Assembly (NCBI RefSeq): GCF_900112205.1
Contig: NZ_FOKW01000002.1
Coordinates: 62,001-126,000, forward strand
Origin: Natronobacterium haloterrestre
Lineage (GTDB): Archaea > Halobacteriota > Halobacteria > Halobacteriales > Natrialbaceae
Reading direction: 5' to 3'
DNA length: 64,000 nucleotides
Notes under the pieces: model-generated
The model's database searches: none
Seen by the model: the letters and a program-made list of their open reading frames with translations, nothing else
What the model was told of the DNA's origin: nothing
Part shown: piece after piece, positions 42,456 through 51,328 of the stretch
Layout: the number at the start of each line of letters is the position of its first letter
Position numbering within the stretch: position 1 is the first letter of the stretch
Made by a program: the position numbers and the translations under genes

Positions 42456-43610
42456 ATGGTCACGACCATCTCCCCCGACCGGCTCGCGGAGTTGATCGAC
42501 GGGGACGAGGAGTTCGCGCTCGTCGATACGCGCCCGGCGGAGAGTTACGAGGCCTGGCGCGTTCCCGGGGCCAGACACTTCCAGTTCGGCCCGGAGGAGG
42601 ACCTCGACGAGGACGGGCAACTCGAGGACCTGCGCGAGGTCGTCGGGGACGCCGACCGGGTGATCGCCATCTGCGCGAAAGGGCTCTCGTCCGGCAACCT
42701 GGCGACGCAACTCGAGTCGGCGACCGACGAGTTCGACGCCCAGGCCGTCGACGGCGGGATGAAAGGCTGGAGCGGCGTCTACGATCGTGCGCGGGTCGAC
42801 GTCGACGTCGACGACGGGCTGACGGTCGTTCAGGTCCAGCGCCGCGCGAAGGGCTGTCTCGGCTACGTGGTCGGCTGTGAACGCACGGGCGAGGCGGTCG
42901 TCGTCGATCCGACCGCCGACGGCGACGAGTTCGCGGTCGCCGCGGAGGAGGCCGCCCTCTCGATCGAGGGGGTGATCGACACCCACGTCCACGCCGATCA
43001 CGTATCCGGCGGGCGGGAACTCGCCGACGACCTCGAGGTCCCCTACTACCTCGGCGAGCGGGCCACGGAGCGCGACGTCGAGGTCGAGTTCACGCCGCTC
43101 GAGCGCAACGAGGTGCTCGCGGTCGGCGACCGGGAGGTGAAGGCGCTGGCCGCGCCGGGCCACACCACCGAGACGATCAACCTCCTTGTCGACGACCGGG
43201 CGCTGTTGACCGCGGACACGCTGCACGTCGACTCGACTGGGCGGACGGAACTCGAGTTCAGCGACGACGAGGGCGAGGAGGGCGCAAAGATGCTCTACGA
43301 GACGCTCCACCGGACGATCCTCGCCGAACCCGAGTCGGTCGTCGTCCTCCCCGGCCACGTCACCGTCACCGAGGCGGGGGAGTTCGCCCACGGCTCGCCC
43401 GGCGAACCGATCACGACGACGATCAGGGACGCCCGGACGGAGATCGACCTGCTGGACCTCGAGCGCGAGGCGTTCGTCGAGCGGATGGCCGACGCCGGGG
43501 AGAAGCCGGCCAACTACGAGGAGATCATCGACCGCAATCGGGGTGCACTCGAGATCGCACCGGAGGAGCGGGTCGAACTCGAGATGGGGCCGAACAACTG
43601 CTCGGCCTGA
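42456..43610 (+). CDS. Rhodanese / metallo-beta-lactamase fusion, persulfide dioxygenase-like
   Basis: 384 aa. Residues 1-115 are a rhodanese domain with the active-site loop ICAKGLSS and the usual FALVDTRPAESYEAWRVPGA start. Residues 120-384 are a metallo-beta-lactamase domain (THVHADHVSGG; LAAPGHTTETINL; LLTADTLHVD; VVLPGHVT), the fold of ETHE1 glutathione persulfide dioxygenases. Fusion in this order couples sulfur transfer to persulfide oxidation or to thiol-ester hydrolysis. ETHE1-type metal ligands H-x-H-x-D-H, H and D are present. Divergent from DoxX. Confidence 0.88.
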   Translation: MVTTISPDRLAELIDGDEEFALVDTRPAESYEAWRVPGARHFQFGPEEDLDEDGQLEDLREVVGDADRVIAICAKGLSSGNLATQLESATDEFDAQAVDGGMKGWSGVYDRARVDVDVDDGLTVVQVQRRAKGCLGYVVGCERTGEAVVVDPTADGDEFAVAAEEAALSIEGVIDTHVHADHVSGGRELADDLEVPYYLGERATERDVEVEFTPLERNEVLAVGDREVKALAAPGHTTETINLLVDDRALLTADTLHVDSTGRTELEFSDDEGEEGAKMLYETLHRTILAEPESVVVLPGHVTVTEAGEFAHGSPGEPITTTIRDARTEIDLLDLEREAFVERMADAGEKPANYEEIIDRNRGALEIAPEERVELEMGPNNCSA

Positions 43611-43685
43611 GCGTCGCTCGAGGAGACCGGGACGAGGGACGGTCTCGAGACTCGTCCGGGTTTCAGCGACGAAAGCGGTCACCCG

Positions 43686-44720
43686 TCACGGCGACCGTCG
43701 GGCTGGGGAAACCGGTTCGCGTATTTCCGATCGCATCCCCAGCTGTGTCAGCTCCCAGTCGAGATATTCACGGAGGCCGTCTTCCACGGGCCGGTGTTCG
43801 ATCCCGAGTTCACGTCGGGCTCTCGAGTTGTCGACGAGCACTTCGCCGCTGTCGAAGAACGCCAACAGCTCGCTTTCGAACCCCTCGGGGGGCCTGGTAA
43901 CGAGTTCGACGGCGGAGACGACACGGCTCAACGCGCCGAAAACCGCGCTCGGAACCGCTCGCGGTGCTGGAATGCCCGTCAACTCCTCTACGATCCCGAG
44001 CATTTCGGGGACGCTCCTGGGTTCGCCCGCGAGTATGTACTCCTCCCCGGGGGATCCCTCGTCCATGGCCCGGATCAGGTTCGCGGCCGTGTCCTCGACG
44101 TAGCTCCAGGGAAGCGTGAAGTCGTTCGGAACCATGGGAAGCTCCCGTTTGAGGTGGCCCCGGAACGCAGTCCGAGGTGTGCCGCCGTATGCCTTGTCAC
44201 CGGGTCCGTAGATAGCGCCGAGCGTGGCGATTACGAGCGGGAGCCCGTCGTCGATCATCGGTTCCGCGACCTCGTAGTGGGCGCGCCACTTCGTACGCTG
44301 GTACACCGAGGGAAACGAGTTCGGCGACCGGTAGGACTCGTCGACGTACTCGCCGCCAGTATCGCCGTACACGCCGGCGGTGCTGACGTAGACGCCTTTC
44401 GGTACGTCGTACTCGTCCAGCAGTTCCAGCACGTTCCGCGTTCCCTCGACGTTGACGCGCTCGGCTTTCCCTTCGTTCCACGGGCCCGGCCCGACCTGGT
44501 ACCAGGCGGCGAGGTGGAAGACACCGTCGGTCCCGTCTATCGCGTTTCCCAGACTCTCCCGTTCCGTGACGTCCCCCTCGACGACCGTGACGGACTCGGG
44601 GAGGTGCTCGGCGTTCGACTCGTCGCGGGTGACCGCAGCCACCTCGTGTCCATCGTCCACGAGTCGCTCGACGAGGTGGGTCCCGATGAACCCGGTCGCG
44701 CCAGTGATGGCGTACCTCAT
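43686..44720 (-). CDS. NAD-dependent epimerase/dehydratase (extended SDR)
   Basis: 344 aa. Rossmann motif MRYAITGATGFIGTHLVERLVDDGHEVAAVTRD; YxxxK as YQRTKWRAHYEV; downstream IATLGAIYGPGDKAYGG, the substrate loop of extended SDRs. No active-site residue is missing. The 3' tail encodes RREPVSPARRSP-like sequence with less order. Substrate could be a nucleotide sugar or a hydroxysteroid-like molecule; closest by memory to haloarchaeal NAD-dependent epimerases of unknown substrate. Preceded by a 225-nt gap without recognised features. Confidence 0.88.
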   Translation of the reverse strand: MRYAITGATGFIGTHLVERLVDDGHEVAAVTRDESNAEHLPESVTVVEGDVTERESLGNAIDGTDGVFHLAAWYQVGPGPWNEGKAERVNVEGTRNVLELLDEYDVPKGVYVSTAGVYGDTGGEYVDESYRSPNSFPSVYQRTKWRAHYEVAEPMIDDGLPLVIATLGAIYGPGDKAYGGTPRTAFRGHLKRELPMVPNDFTLPWSYVEDTAANLIRAMDEGSPGEEYILAGEPRSVPEMLGIVEELTGIPAPRAVPSAVFGALSRVVSAVELVTRPPEGFESELLAFFDSGEVLVDNSRARRELGIEHRPVEDGLREYLDWELTQLGMRSEIREPVSPARRSP

Positions 44721-44945
44721 ATGCTGACTCGTGTTAACAAACAGCATAAGGCTTCGTTCTTTCCAGGCGTACTGTTCGGTTCCGGACCCTGTCCGCGAGT
44801 GTAGTCGCCCGGAAGGTACCACGCGTAGCTGTCGGACCGGCGGTCGGTTCGCACGCGCAGGGATCGGACTTCCTCCCGTCTTACCGCCATTTTGAGAGAG
44901 TCGACCGCGACCAGCCCTCGGGTCCGGGGGAGCCGTCCCGCCGTC

Positions 44946-45284
44946 TCACCGCGAGTACGTCTCGAGGCGGACGATCCGTCCCTCCTCGAGTTCGAAGAAG
45001 TCGGCGAACTCGAACAGTTCGGTCGTCTCGCCGTCCGCCTGCTCGAGTACGCGGCCGCGGGCGGCGACTGCCGCCTCCTCGTCGGCGACGACCGAACACA
45101 GCGCGTGGCGCGTGTCCGGGTTCGGGCGCTCCTCGCGCATGAACCGGACGAACGATGTCCGGTCCTCGAAGGTCCTGTCGGGTCTGCGCTGGACGAACTC
45201 GGGCGCGAGGACCGACTCGAGGGCGTCGTAGTCGTGGTCGTCGAGCGCGTCGTAGTACCGCCGAACGAGGGCAACCGGGTCCAT
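44946..45284 (-). CDS. SnoaL-like (NTF2-fold) protein
   Basis: 112 aa. MDPVALVRRYYDALDDHDYDALESVLAPEFVQRRPD, then DRTSFVRFMREERPN, ending LFEFADFFELEEGRIVRLETY: the cone-shaped alpha+beta barrel of SnoaL/ketosteroid-isomerase-like proteins. A single pocket protein. Such proteins may be cyclases or small-molecule binders; none can be assigned here. Confidence 0.78.
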   Translation of the reverse strand: MDPVALVRRYYDALDDHDYDALESVLAPEFVQRRPDRTFEDRTSFVRFMREERPNPDTRHALCSVVADEEAAVAARGRVLEQADGETTELFEFADFFELEEGRIVRLETYSR

Positions 45285-45405
45285 GCCCGGACGGTTTCGG
45301 GTGGAGGGGCAAAAGCGTGGTACTCGCCCGTCGACCGTATGTCGGCGGTTCTACAGGAACTGAGTTCAGCGAACGCTTACACGACATCGCGTCGTGTGTG
45401 AGCCT

Positions 45406-47196
45406 ATGGCAACAGCCGACGACTTCCACGAGGCCGTCCCGCTCGCGGACCTCGAGGAGAGCGGCCGCAAACTGACCAGCGTCGACGGGGTACCGATCGC
45501 CCTCTTCCACCACGAGGGCGAGGTCAGGGCGGTGAACAACTGCTGTCCCCACATGGGGTTCCCGCTCGTCGAGGGCACCGTCGACGACGGAATCCTCACC
45601 TGCCACTGGCACCACGCCCGGTTCGAACTCTCCTGTGGCGACACGTTCGACCCGTGGGCCGACGACGTCCAGACCTACCCCGTCGAGGTGCGCGACGGGA
45701 CCGTCTACGTGAACCCGAACCCGGTCCGGGAGCTGCCGCCGGAGGAGCACTGGACCGACCGCCTCGAGACGGGGCTCGAGGAGAACCTGCGGCTGGTCGT
45801 CGCGAAGTCGACCATCGGCCTCCTCGACGCCGGCGTCGACTACCGCGAGCCGGCCGCACGGACCCTCGAGTTCGGCACCCAGTACCGGGACGCCGGCTGG
45901 GGCCGCGGGCTCACCGTCCTCGGCTGTATGGCGAACGTGATCGACGACCTCGAGGAGCGGGACCGAAAGCGGGCGCTTTACACCGGCGTCCGGTACGTCG
46001 CGAACGACTGCGCCGGCGAGACGCCGAACTTCGACCAGCCGTCGCTGTCGACCGACGACGTCGGGTTCGACCGGCTCAAGACCTGGTTCCGGGACTGCGT
46101 CGAGTTGCGCGACGCCGACGGCGCGGAACGCTGCCTGCGGACCGCCGTCGAGTCGGGCCGGTCGGAGGCCGAACTCGCGGAACTGGTTTTTTCGGCCGCG
46201 ACGGATCACCCCTACCTCTCGACCGGCCACGTCCTCGACTTCGCGAACACGGCCTTCGAGACGCTCGATCACGTCGGTGCCGAGCACACCGCGGACGCCC
46301 TCGCGAGCCTCGTCGAACCGCTCGTCACCGCCGACCGCAGCGACGAGCAGTCGGCCTGGCGACAGCCCGTCGACCTGGTCGCGCTCCTCGAGGACGTCTA
46401 CGGCGGCGACGTCACCGAGACGAGCGGGCTCGAAGAACTGGCGAACGAGGGTGACGGCGAGTCGTGGTCTCCCCCGGCCGACTTCCAGGCGACGCTGCTG
46501 GGGGACGACCCCGAAGCGATCGTCGACGCGCTCGCCGACGCGGTCCGGGCCGGCGCGACGACCGAAGAGCTCGCTGCGGCGGTCGCCCACGCCGCCGCGA
46601 CGCGGGTCGCGCAGTTCGGTACGGGAAACGAGTTCGGCGACTGGGACACCGTCCACCACACGTTCACCTACGCCAACGCGGTCCAGGGGGCGACCCGCCG
46701 GACCGACGCGATCGAACTCTACCGGGCCGTCTTCGACGCCGCCATAAGCGTCTACCTCGATCGGTTCCTCAATACGCCGCCCGCGCGAGTCCCCGAGCCC
46801 GGCGAGGACACCGGCCGCGACCCGGACACGATCCGCGAAGAACTGCTCGAGACGTTCGACACTGACGGGGAGGTCAACCGGGCCGGTCGGCTGGTCGGGG
46901 AGTTCTTCGACTGCGGCGGCGATCCGGCGGCCCTGAAGCGGACGCTCGGACACGGGCTGCTGCGCGAGGATGCCGACTTCCACACCCTCCAGAACGTCGA
47001 GGCGGCGTTCCGGCGGTTCGATCTGGTCGAGGAGCGGCCGGACGGCGGGGAGAACGTCGACCTCGAGCGGCGCCGCCGCATCCCGCTGATCGGGACGGCC
47101 CGGTACATGGCGGCCCACTTCCCGACGCGCCGGGAGGCCGAGCAGACGTTCTCGATCGCGACGCGGCTCGGTCGCGGGGAACGGATCCACGAGTGA
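45406..47196 (+). CDS. Rieske [2Fe-2S] protein with long C-terminal helical domain
   Basis: 596 aa. Residues 10-110 are a Rieske domain with CCPHMGF (Cys47, His49) and CHWHH (Cys66, His69), so both ligand pairs are present. The remaining 480 residues are mostly helical and contain several paired His motifs (DHPYLSTGHVLDFANTAFETLDHVG; DTVHHTFTYANAVQGA; DFHTLQNVEAAF; YMAAHFPTRREAE). This region is not an aromatic-ring hydroxylase catalytic domain and I do not recognise a known fold. A metal or heme site is possible from the His pairs. Adjacent to Tsr3 downstream but no coupling is evident. Confidence 0.82.
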   Translation: MATADDFHEAVPLADLEESGRKLTSVDGVPIALFHHEGEVRAVNNCCPHMGFPLVEGTVDDGILTCHWHHARFELSCGDTFDPWADDVQTYPVEVRDGTVYVNPNPVRELPPEEHWTDRLETGLEENLRLVVAKSTIGLLDAGVDYREPAARTLEFGTQYRDAGWGRGLTVLGCMANVIDDLEERDRKRALYTGVRYVANDCAGETPNFDQPSLSTDDVGFDRLKTWFRDCVELRDADGAERCLRTAVESGRSEAELAELVFSAATDHPYLSTGHVLDFANTAFETLDHVGAEHTADALASLVEPLVTADRSDEQSAWRQPVDLVALLEDVYGGDVTETSGLEELANEGDGESWSPPADFQATLLGDDPEAIVDALADAVRAGATTEELAAAVAHAAATRVAQFGTGNEFGDWDTVHHTFTYANAVQGATRRTDAIELYRAVFDAAISVYLDRFLNTPPARVPEPGEDTGRDPDTIREELLETFDTDGEVNRAGRLVGEFFDCGGDPAALKRTLGHGLLREDADFHTLQNVEAAFRRFDLVEERPDGGENVDLERRRRIPLIGTARYMAAHFPTRREAEQTFSIATRLGRGERIHE

Positions 47197-47261
47197 CCGC
47201 CACGGGCTGATCGCGTCCGCCCATCGACTGCCTTTTTTCCACCCCGACCGTACGACTCCGC

Positions 47262-47813
47262 GTGGAGTGTCACGTCTACTACGAGGGGGACGACGACCCC
47301 GAAAAGTGCACCGCGCGACGCCTCGAGCAGTTCGACGAGGCGATCCTCTACCGGAAGATGTCGCAGGTGCCCTACGGCGTCGTCCTCAACCCCCACGCCG
47401 ACCGGGCGCTCTCGCCGGCCGACGCCGAGGAGGGGCTCGGCACGCTGGTCGCCCTCGACTGCTCGTGGGAGTCCGCGGAGGCGGCCTCCTTCCGGATGAA
47501 CGGCGTCCATCGCGCCCTGCCCTTCCTCGTCGCCGCGAACCCGATCAACTACGGCCGGCCGTTCCGGCTGACCACCGTCGAGGCGCTGGCCGGCGCCTGT
47601 TGTATCTTCGGCGAGCGGGACCGCGCCGAGGAACTCCTCGAGCCGTTCCGCTGGGGCGAGACCTTCCTGACGCTCAACGAGGAGCCCCTGCGACGGTACA
47701 GCGAGTGTGCGGACTCGAGCGAGGTCGTCGCGGTGCAGGAGGAGTATCTGGCCGACGCTGAGGAAGACGAAACCGAGACCGCGAACGACGGCGACGGCAC
47801 CACCGCGGAGTGA
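47262..47813 (+). CDS. tsr3: 16S rRNA aminocarboxypropyltransferase Tsr3
   Basis: 183 aa from a GTG start. Tsr3 transfers the aminocarboxypropyl group from SAM to a modified uridine/pseudouridine of small-subunit rRNA. The family signature is visible in [59 protein letters not shown] and [15 protein letters not shown]. The protein starts directly with a [11 protein letters not shown] segment and has a short acidic tail. Confidence 0.9.
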   Translation: MECHVYYEGDDDPEKCTARRLEQFDEAILYRKMSQVPYGVVLNPHADRALSPADAEEGLGTLVALDCSWESAEAASFRMNGVHRALPFLVAANPINYGRPFRLTTVEALAGACCIFGERDRAEELLEPFRWGETFLTLNEEPLRRYSECADSSEVVAVQEEYLADAEEDETETANDGDGTTAE

Positions 47814-47839
47814 CTGCCCGGTAGTCGCACAATCACAGC

Positions 47840-47848
47840 GGTTATATG
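47840..47848 (+). promoter_or_regulatory. TATA element for rpl40e
   Basis: GTTATATG (47841-47848) lies 23-30 nt before the ATG at 47871, indicating a leaderless message. Confidence 0.6.
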
Positions 47849-47870
47849 CGCGTCCCCCCAACGGGGCGAT

Positions 47871-48020
47871 ATGCCAAGCTTCGACGCCGCCGAGAACCGG
47901 TCGCTCGAGAAGATGATCTGCATGCGCTGTAACGCCCGCAACCCGAAGCGAGCCGACTCCTGTCGGAAGTGTGGCTACGGGAACCTTCGCCCCAAGGCGA
48001 AAGAGCCCCGCGCAGCGTAA
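47871..48020 (+). CDS. rpl40e: 50S ribosomal protein L40e
   Basis: 49 aa. [20 protein letters not shown], then [22 protein letters not shown]. The zinc ribbon CMRC...CRKC is intact, and the basic tail is typical of eL40. In eukaryotes L40 is made fused to ubiquitin; in archaea it is free. The first half is acidic in line with halophilic adaptation. Confidence 0.93.
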   Translation: MPSFDAAENRSLEKMICMRCNARNPKRADSCRKCGYGNLRPKAKEPRAA

Positions 48021-48239
48021 TCGCGTTCTCCGGTCGTTCTCCGATCTCTTTCCCCCGGCGGAGCGATCCGGACCCCGTCCATCCGCAATCGTGACACCGT
48101 GAGACCGTCCATAGCCCGTCGTATCGGGCGAGGGGGCACGGTTGCCGCCTCCGCATAAACGGAGAAGATCGGGGCGTCGTTTTGCCGGCGAATACTGTTC
48201 CTGTCTCGGAGCTTCACTGTTCTCTACGATTCACTATCG

Positions 48240-48362
48240 GGTTGGAAGTCGGCTTTTTCCCTCCTATGTGCGAATAATATCTTAGTTTGAAATGGTCACT
48301 TCAAACCAAAAATAATAAAAATAGCGGCTGGAATTATATAATATGGTTTGTTATACCAACGA
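48240..48362. promoter_or_regulatory. AT-rich upstream region with palindrome
   Basis: Within the 387-nt gap between rpl40e and the MscS-like gene, about 120 nt are strongly AT-rich. It holds a perfect inverted repeat GTTTGAA-8 nt-TTCAAAC (48285-48306) and TATA-like ATTATATAATAT (48333-48344), some 65 nt upstream of the ATG at 48408. A regulator site and a leader are plausible. The remainder of the gap shows nothing recognisable. Confidence 0.5.
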
Positions 48363-48407
48363 CGATACACGGACTACTGAACGACGACAGTTAGGGGGCG
48401 ATTCCCG

Positions 48408-49151
48408 ATGACGGGACCGATGCTCGCCACCAGAATCCGCGCGTCGATCGAGTCCAATCTCGTCGGATTCGTCGATTTGGTTCCGACGTTATTCGGCGCT
48501 GTGCTGGTCGTCTCGTTCGGCGTGTTCCTCGGCCGGAAACTACAGCCAAAGGTGGCGGATGCCGGCCGTCGGGTCGAAATCGACGAAACCGTTCGAGCTA
48601 CCCCCTTCGAAGCTCTGTTCCCCGATGGGTCCGACGGCGTCTCCCGGACGTTTGCAGTCTTTCTCAAGTACTACGTCGCGTTGGTCGGGGTGTTCGCCGC
48701 GATCGAGTGGGTTGCCGCGCGGACTGCGATGTCCTCGACGTGGCTCGTCTCGACCTGGGGGCAGGATCTGCTGGCGTACGTTCCCCCGATCGTCATCGGC
48801 ATCGTGGTCCTGTTTGTCGGCTTCTACCTGGCTAATTGGGGGACGGAACAGGTTCGTCACTCACCCGCAACCGAACAACTCGGCTTCGCCCCGGTTCTCG
48901 CGGGCGCGACGAAGACGATCCTGTACTTTCTGGTCCTCGTTATCGGCCTCGAGACGATGCCGATCGATGCGGGGATTCTCCACACGTTCGGCCAGGCGTT
49001 CGCGTACGCGATCGGCCTTGCCGCCGCGCTAGCGATCGGCATCGCTGTCGGCTGGGGTGGCAAGGACTACGTCGCCGAAAACATCGACGACTGGTTCGCG
49101 CAAACGCGTGACGCTGCCGGGGAGACGAAAGCCGTGACCGGCGACGACTAA
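48408..49151 (+). CDS. MscS/CmpX-like membrane protein
   Basis: 247 aa with five or so hydrophobic segments. The repeated pattern ATRIRASIESNLVGFVDLVP + LFGAVLVVSFGVFLG, later GQDLLAYVPPIVIGIVVLFVGFYLA, and TKTILYFLVLVIGLETMPIDAG + FAYAIGLAAALAIGIAVGWGG is that of the TM-helix repeat of CmpX/MscS-related proteins, where two or more copies form a channel-like core. The cytoplasmic MscS vestibule domain is absent. A mechanosensitive or osmotic role fits a halophile but is inference. Confidence 0.8.
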   Translation: MTGPMLATRIRASIESNLVGFVDLVPTLFGAVLVVSFGVFLGRKLQPKVADAGRRVEIDETVRATPFEALFPDGSDGVSRTFAVFLKYYVALVGVFAAIEWVAARTAMSSTWLVSTWGQDLLAYVPPIVIGIVVLFVGFYLANWGTEQVRHSPATEQLGFAPVLAGATKTILYFLVLVIGLETMPIDAGILHTFGQAFAYAIGLAAALAIGIAVGWGGKDYVAENIDDWFAQTRDAAGETKAVTGDD

Positions 49152-49199
49152 CGCGAGCGGGTTCGTCGGGGTCGGTTCACGAGGGCTGCCACGGTCGAC

Positions 49200-49838
49200 T
49201 CATTCCGTTTCGGGGTACTTCGGCTCACGTCGTTCCGCGCGCTCGAGGGCGGTCTCGACGACGTCGCGGACGTCCCCGTGGAAGACCTCGCCGTGGCCCG
49301 CGTACATGTGTTCGACGCCGGCGGACTCGCTTCCCTCGTCCCCCGAGGGCATGCGCTCGAGCAGGTCCCGAATGCTCTCGATGAGCCGCTCGCGGGACTG
49401 GCCGGCCATGTCGGTGCGGCCGAAGCTCCCGTAGTCGAACGCGCCGTCGTCGTGGACGACCACGTCGCCGGAAAACAGCGTCGTCTCGGAGACGAACGAG
49501 ACGTGATCGTCGGCGTGGCCGGGCGTGTAAACCACGTCGAACTCCTCGTCGCCGATCCGGACCGAGTCGCCGTCCTCGAGCGCGTGGGTCCGTGCCGGAT
49601 GGTCGCCGTAGGCGTAGACATCGGGGTCGAAGGCCTCGACGACGCTCTCGAGTTGGGCGACGTGATCGCTGTGCTGGTGGGTCAGGACGACCGCATCGAG
49701 GTCGTCGACGTGCCTGCGGATGACGTCGACGACGCCTTCGTATGCGCCGGCGTCGACGAGCGTGACGGTGTCGCCGACCGCCAGGAAGGCGTTGCAGGTG
49801 AACGTCTCGGCCTCGTCGGTAACGTGGTACACGTCCAT
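49200..49838 (-). CDS. Metallo-beta-lactamase-fold hydrolase
   Basis: 212 aa from the ATG at 49838 (longer in-frame starts exist to 49958 but run past a TATA-like GATTTTAC that fits a leaderless start at 49838). Motifs: TLVDAGAYEGV, VVLTHQHSDHVAQLESV (HxHxDH), VVYTPGHADDHVSFV, LFSGDVVVHDDG and YAGHGEVFHG. This is the binuclear-zinc MBL fold of the glyoxalase II group. Substrate unknown. Confidence 0.85.
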   Translation of the reverse strand: MDVYHVTDEAETFTCNAFLAVGDTVTLVDAGAYEGVVDVIRRHVDDLDAVVLTHQHSDHVAQLESVVEAFDPDVYAYGDHPARTHALEDGDSVRIGDEEFDVVYTPGHADDHVSFVSETTLFSGDVVVHDDGAFDYGSFGRTDMAGQSRERLIESIRDLLERMPSGDEGSESAGVEHMYAGHGEVFHGDVRDVVETALERAERREPKYPETE

Positions 49839-49976
49839 ATCGGGGGTCTCGTCGGCCGCGAGTAAAATCCTGGCGTCGTTGCCGCCAGTTCGCGGAATTT
49901 CCACTGAGCGACCGGTAGCGACCCCGATGGACACAACCATGGAATTTTTCACTTCCAAACCCGTACTACTACCTGT

Positions 49977-50153
49977 ATGGGATTCGGGAGTTACGACGAA
50001 TCCGAACAGCAGGAGGTCGACGCTGATTTTGACGACGACGACGCCGTTCAGTCATCGGAAACCGACCACAACGGAACGATCGAGTTCGAGAACGGAGCTT
50101 CCAGCGACGAACTCTTGGATCGCCTCAAGGAGATCAAGGACGACGAGTCCTGA
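49977..50153 (+). CDS. DUF5786-family microprotein
   Basis: 58 aa. MGFGSYDESEQQEVDADFDD, and after an acidic stretch IEFENGASSDELLDRLKEIK. The N-terminal GFGSYDESEQQ and the C-terminal SSDELLDRLKEIKDD are the conserved parts of a small acidic haloarchaeal family known to me as DUF5786. Probably partly disordered. Function unknown. It is divergent from the MBL gene. Confidence 0.82.
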   Translation: MGFGSYDESEQQEVDADFDDDDAVQSSETDHNGTIEFENGASSDELLDRLKEIKDDES

Positions 50154-50220
50154 CCGTGATAGCTAACCCCCGCGGTCGGTGCCGGTCTCGGTCCCGGCGC
50201 CGATTCCGGTGGCGATACCG

Positions 50221-50811
50221 ATGAAAGCCGGGGTGCGGGCGCTCGGCGTCGCGGAGTCCTATCGCGACGGCGGGGCACGGAGTACGTTCGCCGCCGCCGT
50301 CGTCCGCGCCGACCGCGTCGTGGACGGGCTGGCCTACGACTCCTGTACCGTCGGCGGCACCGACGCGACCGACGCGGTCGTCTCGCTGCTTGCCGATCTG
50401 GACCGTCCCGACGTCCGGTACGTGTTGCTCGGTGCCGTCGCCCCGGCGTGGTACAATCTTCTCGAGCTGTCGCGGATCCACGAGGCCGCCGACCGGCCCG
50501 TGATCGCCGTCACCTTCGAGGAGAGCGACGGTCTCGAGAGCGGGATCCGCGACGCCTTTTCGGGCGAAGAACGCCAGCGGCGTCTCGAGCGGTATCGCTC
50601 GCTGCCGCCCCGCCGAGAACTGTCGGTCAACGACGAGACGGTGTACGTCCGGGCCAGCGGCCTCGAGGCCGAGCGGGTCGACGAGGTCGTACGCGGATTC
50701 ACGCCCGAGGGTGGCCGTCCGGAGCCGGTCAGGGTGGCCAGCCTCGCGGCGCGGGCGGCGGACGGCTACCGCGCCGACGAGGGGAAGCCGCCGGACGAGT
50801 CCGACGGCTAA
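50221..50811 (+). CDS. DUF99 / endonuclease dU-like protein
   Basis: 196 aa. The N-terminal MKAGVRALGVAESYRDGG, and then YVLLGAVAPAWYNLLELSRIHEAADRPVIAVTFE, fit the archaeal UPF0215/DUF99 family, an RNase-H-like fold related to endonuclease V and sometimes annotated as endonuclease dU (cleavage at deoxyuridine). The gene lies 0.5 kb from a uracil-DNA glycosylase gene, which fits a uracil-repair theme. Start at 50221; an in-frame codon at 50179 would add a proline-rich stretch without homology signals. Confidence 0.82.
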   Translation: MKAGVRALGVAESYRDGGARSTFAAAVVRADRVVDGLAYDSCTVGGTDATDAVVSLLADLDRPDVRYVLLGAVAPAWYNLLELSRIHEAADRPVIAVTFEESDGLESGIRDAFSGEERQRRLERYRSLPPRRELSVNDETVYVRASGLEAERVDEVVRGFTPEGGRPEPVRVASLAARAADGYRADEGKPPDESDG

Positions 50812-50832
50812 GGTTCGTTCCGGCCGCCCAAC

Positions 50833-51243
50833 TCACGCCGACCGCCGCTCGAGCGCCGCCACGCCGAGAAGCCCGGCGGTCACGAGGACGAACGCGACCA
50901 GCGACAGCCGTGGAATCGTGAAGACGCCGAGCCCACGCCAGTAGACGGAGCCACAACCGCCGCCGACCCCGCAGGTCGCGCCTGAGGAACCCGTCGCCTG
51001 GATCGCGACGTGATACGCCGCGACGAGGAGGCCGACCCCCGAGAGGGGGAGGGCGGTCCTCCACGCTCCCGTGCGGTCCTCGAGGGCGGCGACGCCGAGG
51101 ACGACCGTGAGCGGGTACATACAGATCCGCTGGTACCAGCACAGGTCGCAGGGCGGATACCCCCGGATCTCGCCGAAGTAGAGGCTACCGAGGGTCGCGA
51201 CGGCCGCGACGACGACGGTGGCGACGAGGAGGCGACGGCGCAT
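50833..51243 (-). CDS. DsbB-family disulfide bond formation protein
   Basis: 136 aa, four membrane helices. Two Cys pairs are present: PCDLCWYQR (Cys32, Cys35) and CGVGGGC (Cys91, Cys97), with the QRICMYP that follows the first pair in DsbB/BdbC. It would reoxidise a thiol oxidase by passing electrons to quinone. Convergent with the DUF99 gene. A thioredoxin is 4.6 kb away, but no dsbA-like gene is adjacent. Confidence 0.88.
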   Translation of the reverse strand: MRRRLLVATVVVAAVATLGSLYFGEIRGYPPCDLCWYQRICMYPLTVVLGVAALEDRTGAWRTALPLSGVGLLVAAYHVAIQATGSSGATCGVGGGCGSVYWRGLGVFTIPRLSLVAFVLVTAGLLGVAALERRSA

Positions 51244-51328
51244 ACCCCCGGATGGGTGCGACGGGGGGTTCAATCGTTCGGTCCCGACAAACGGAAAAAC
51301 GTAGGTGGCCCTCGGCTGAGCACCCACC

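Noticed and set aside
47975-48217. 80-codon minus-strand frame after rpl40e
   Set aside because: Partly antisense to rpl40e, rich in Arg and Pro, without a ribosome binding site or family resemblance.
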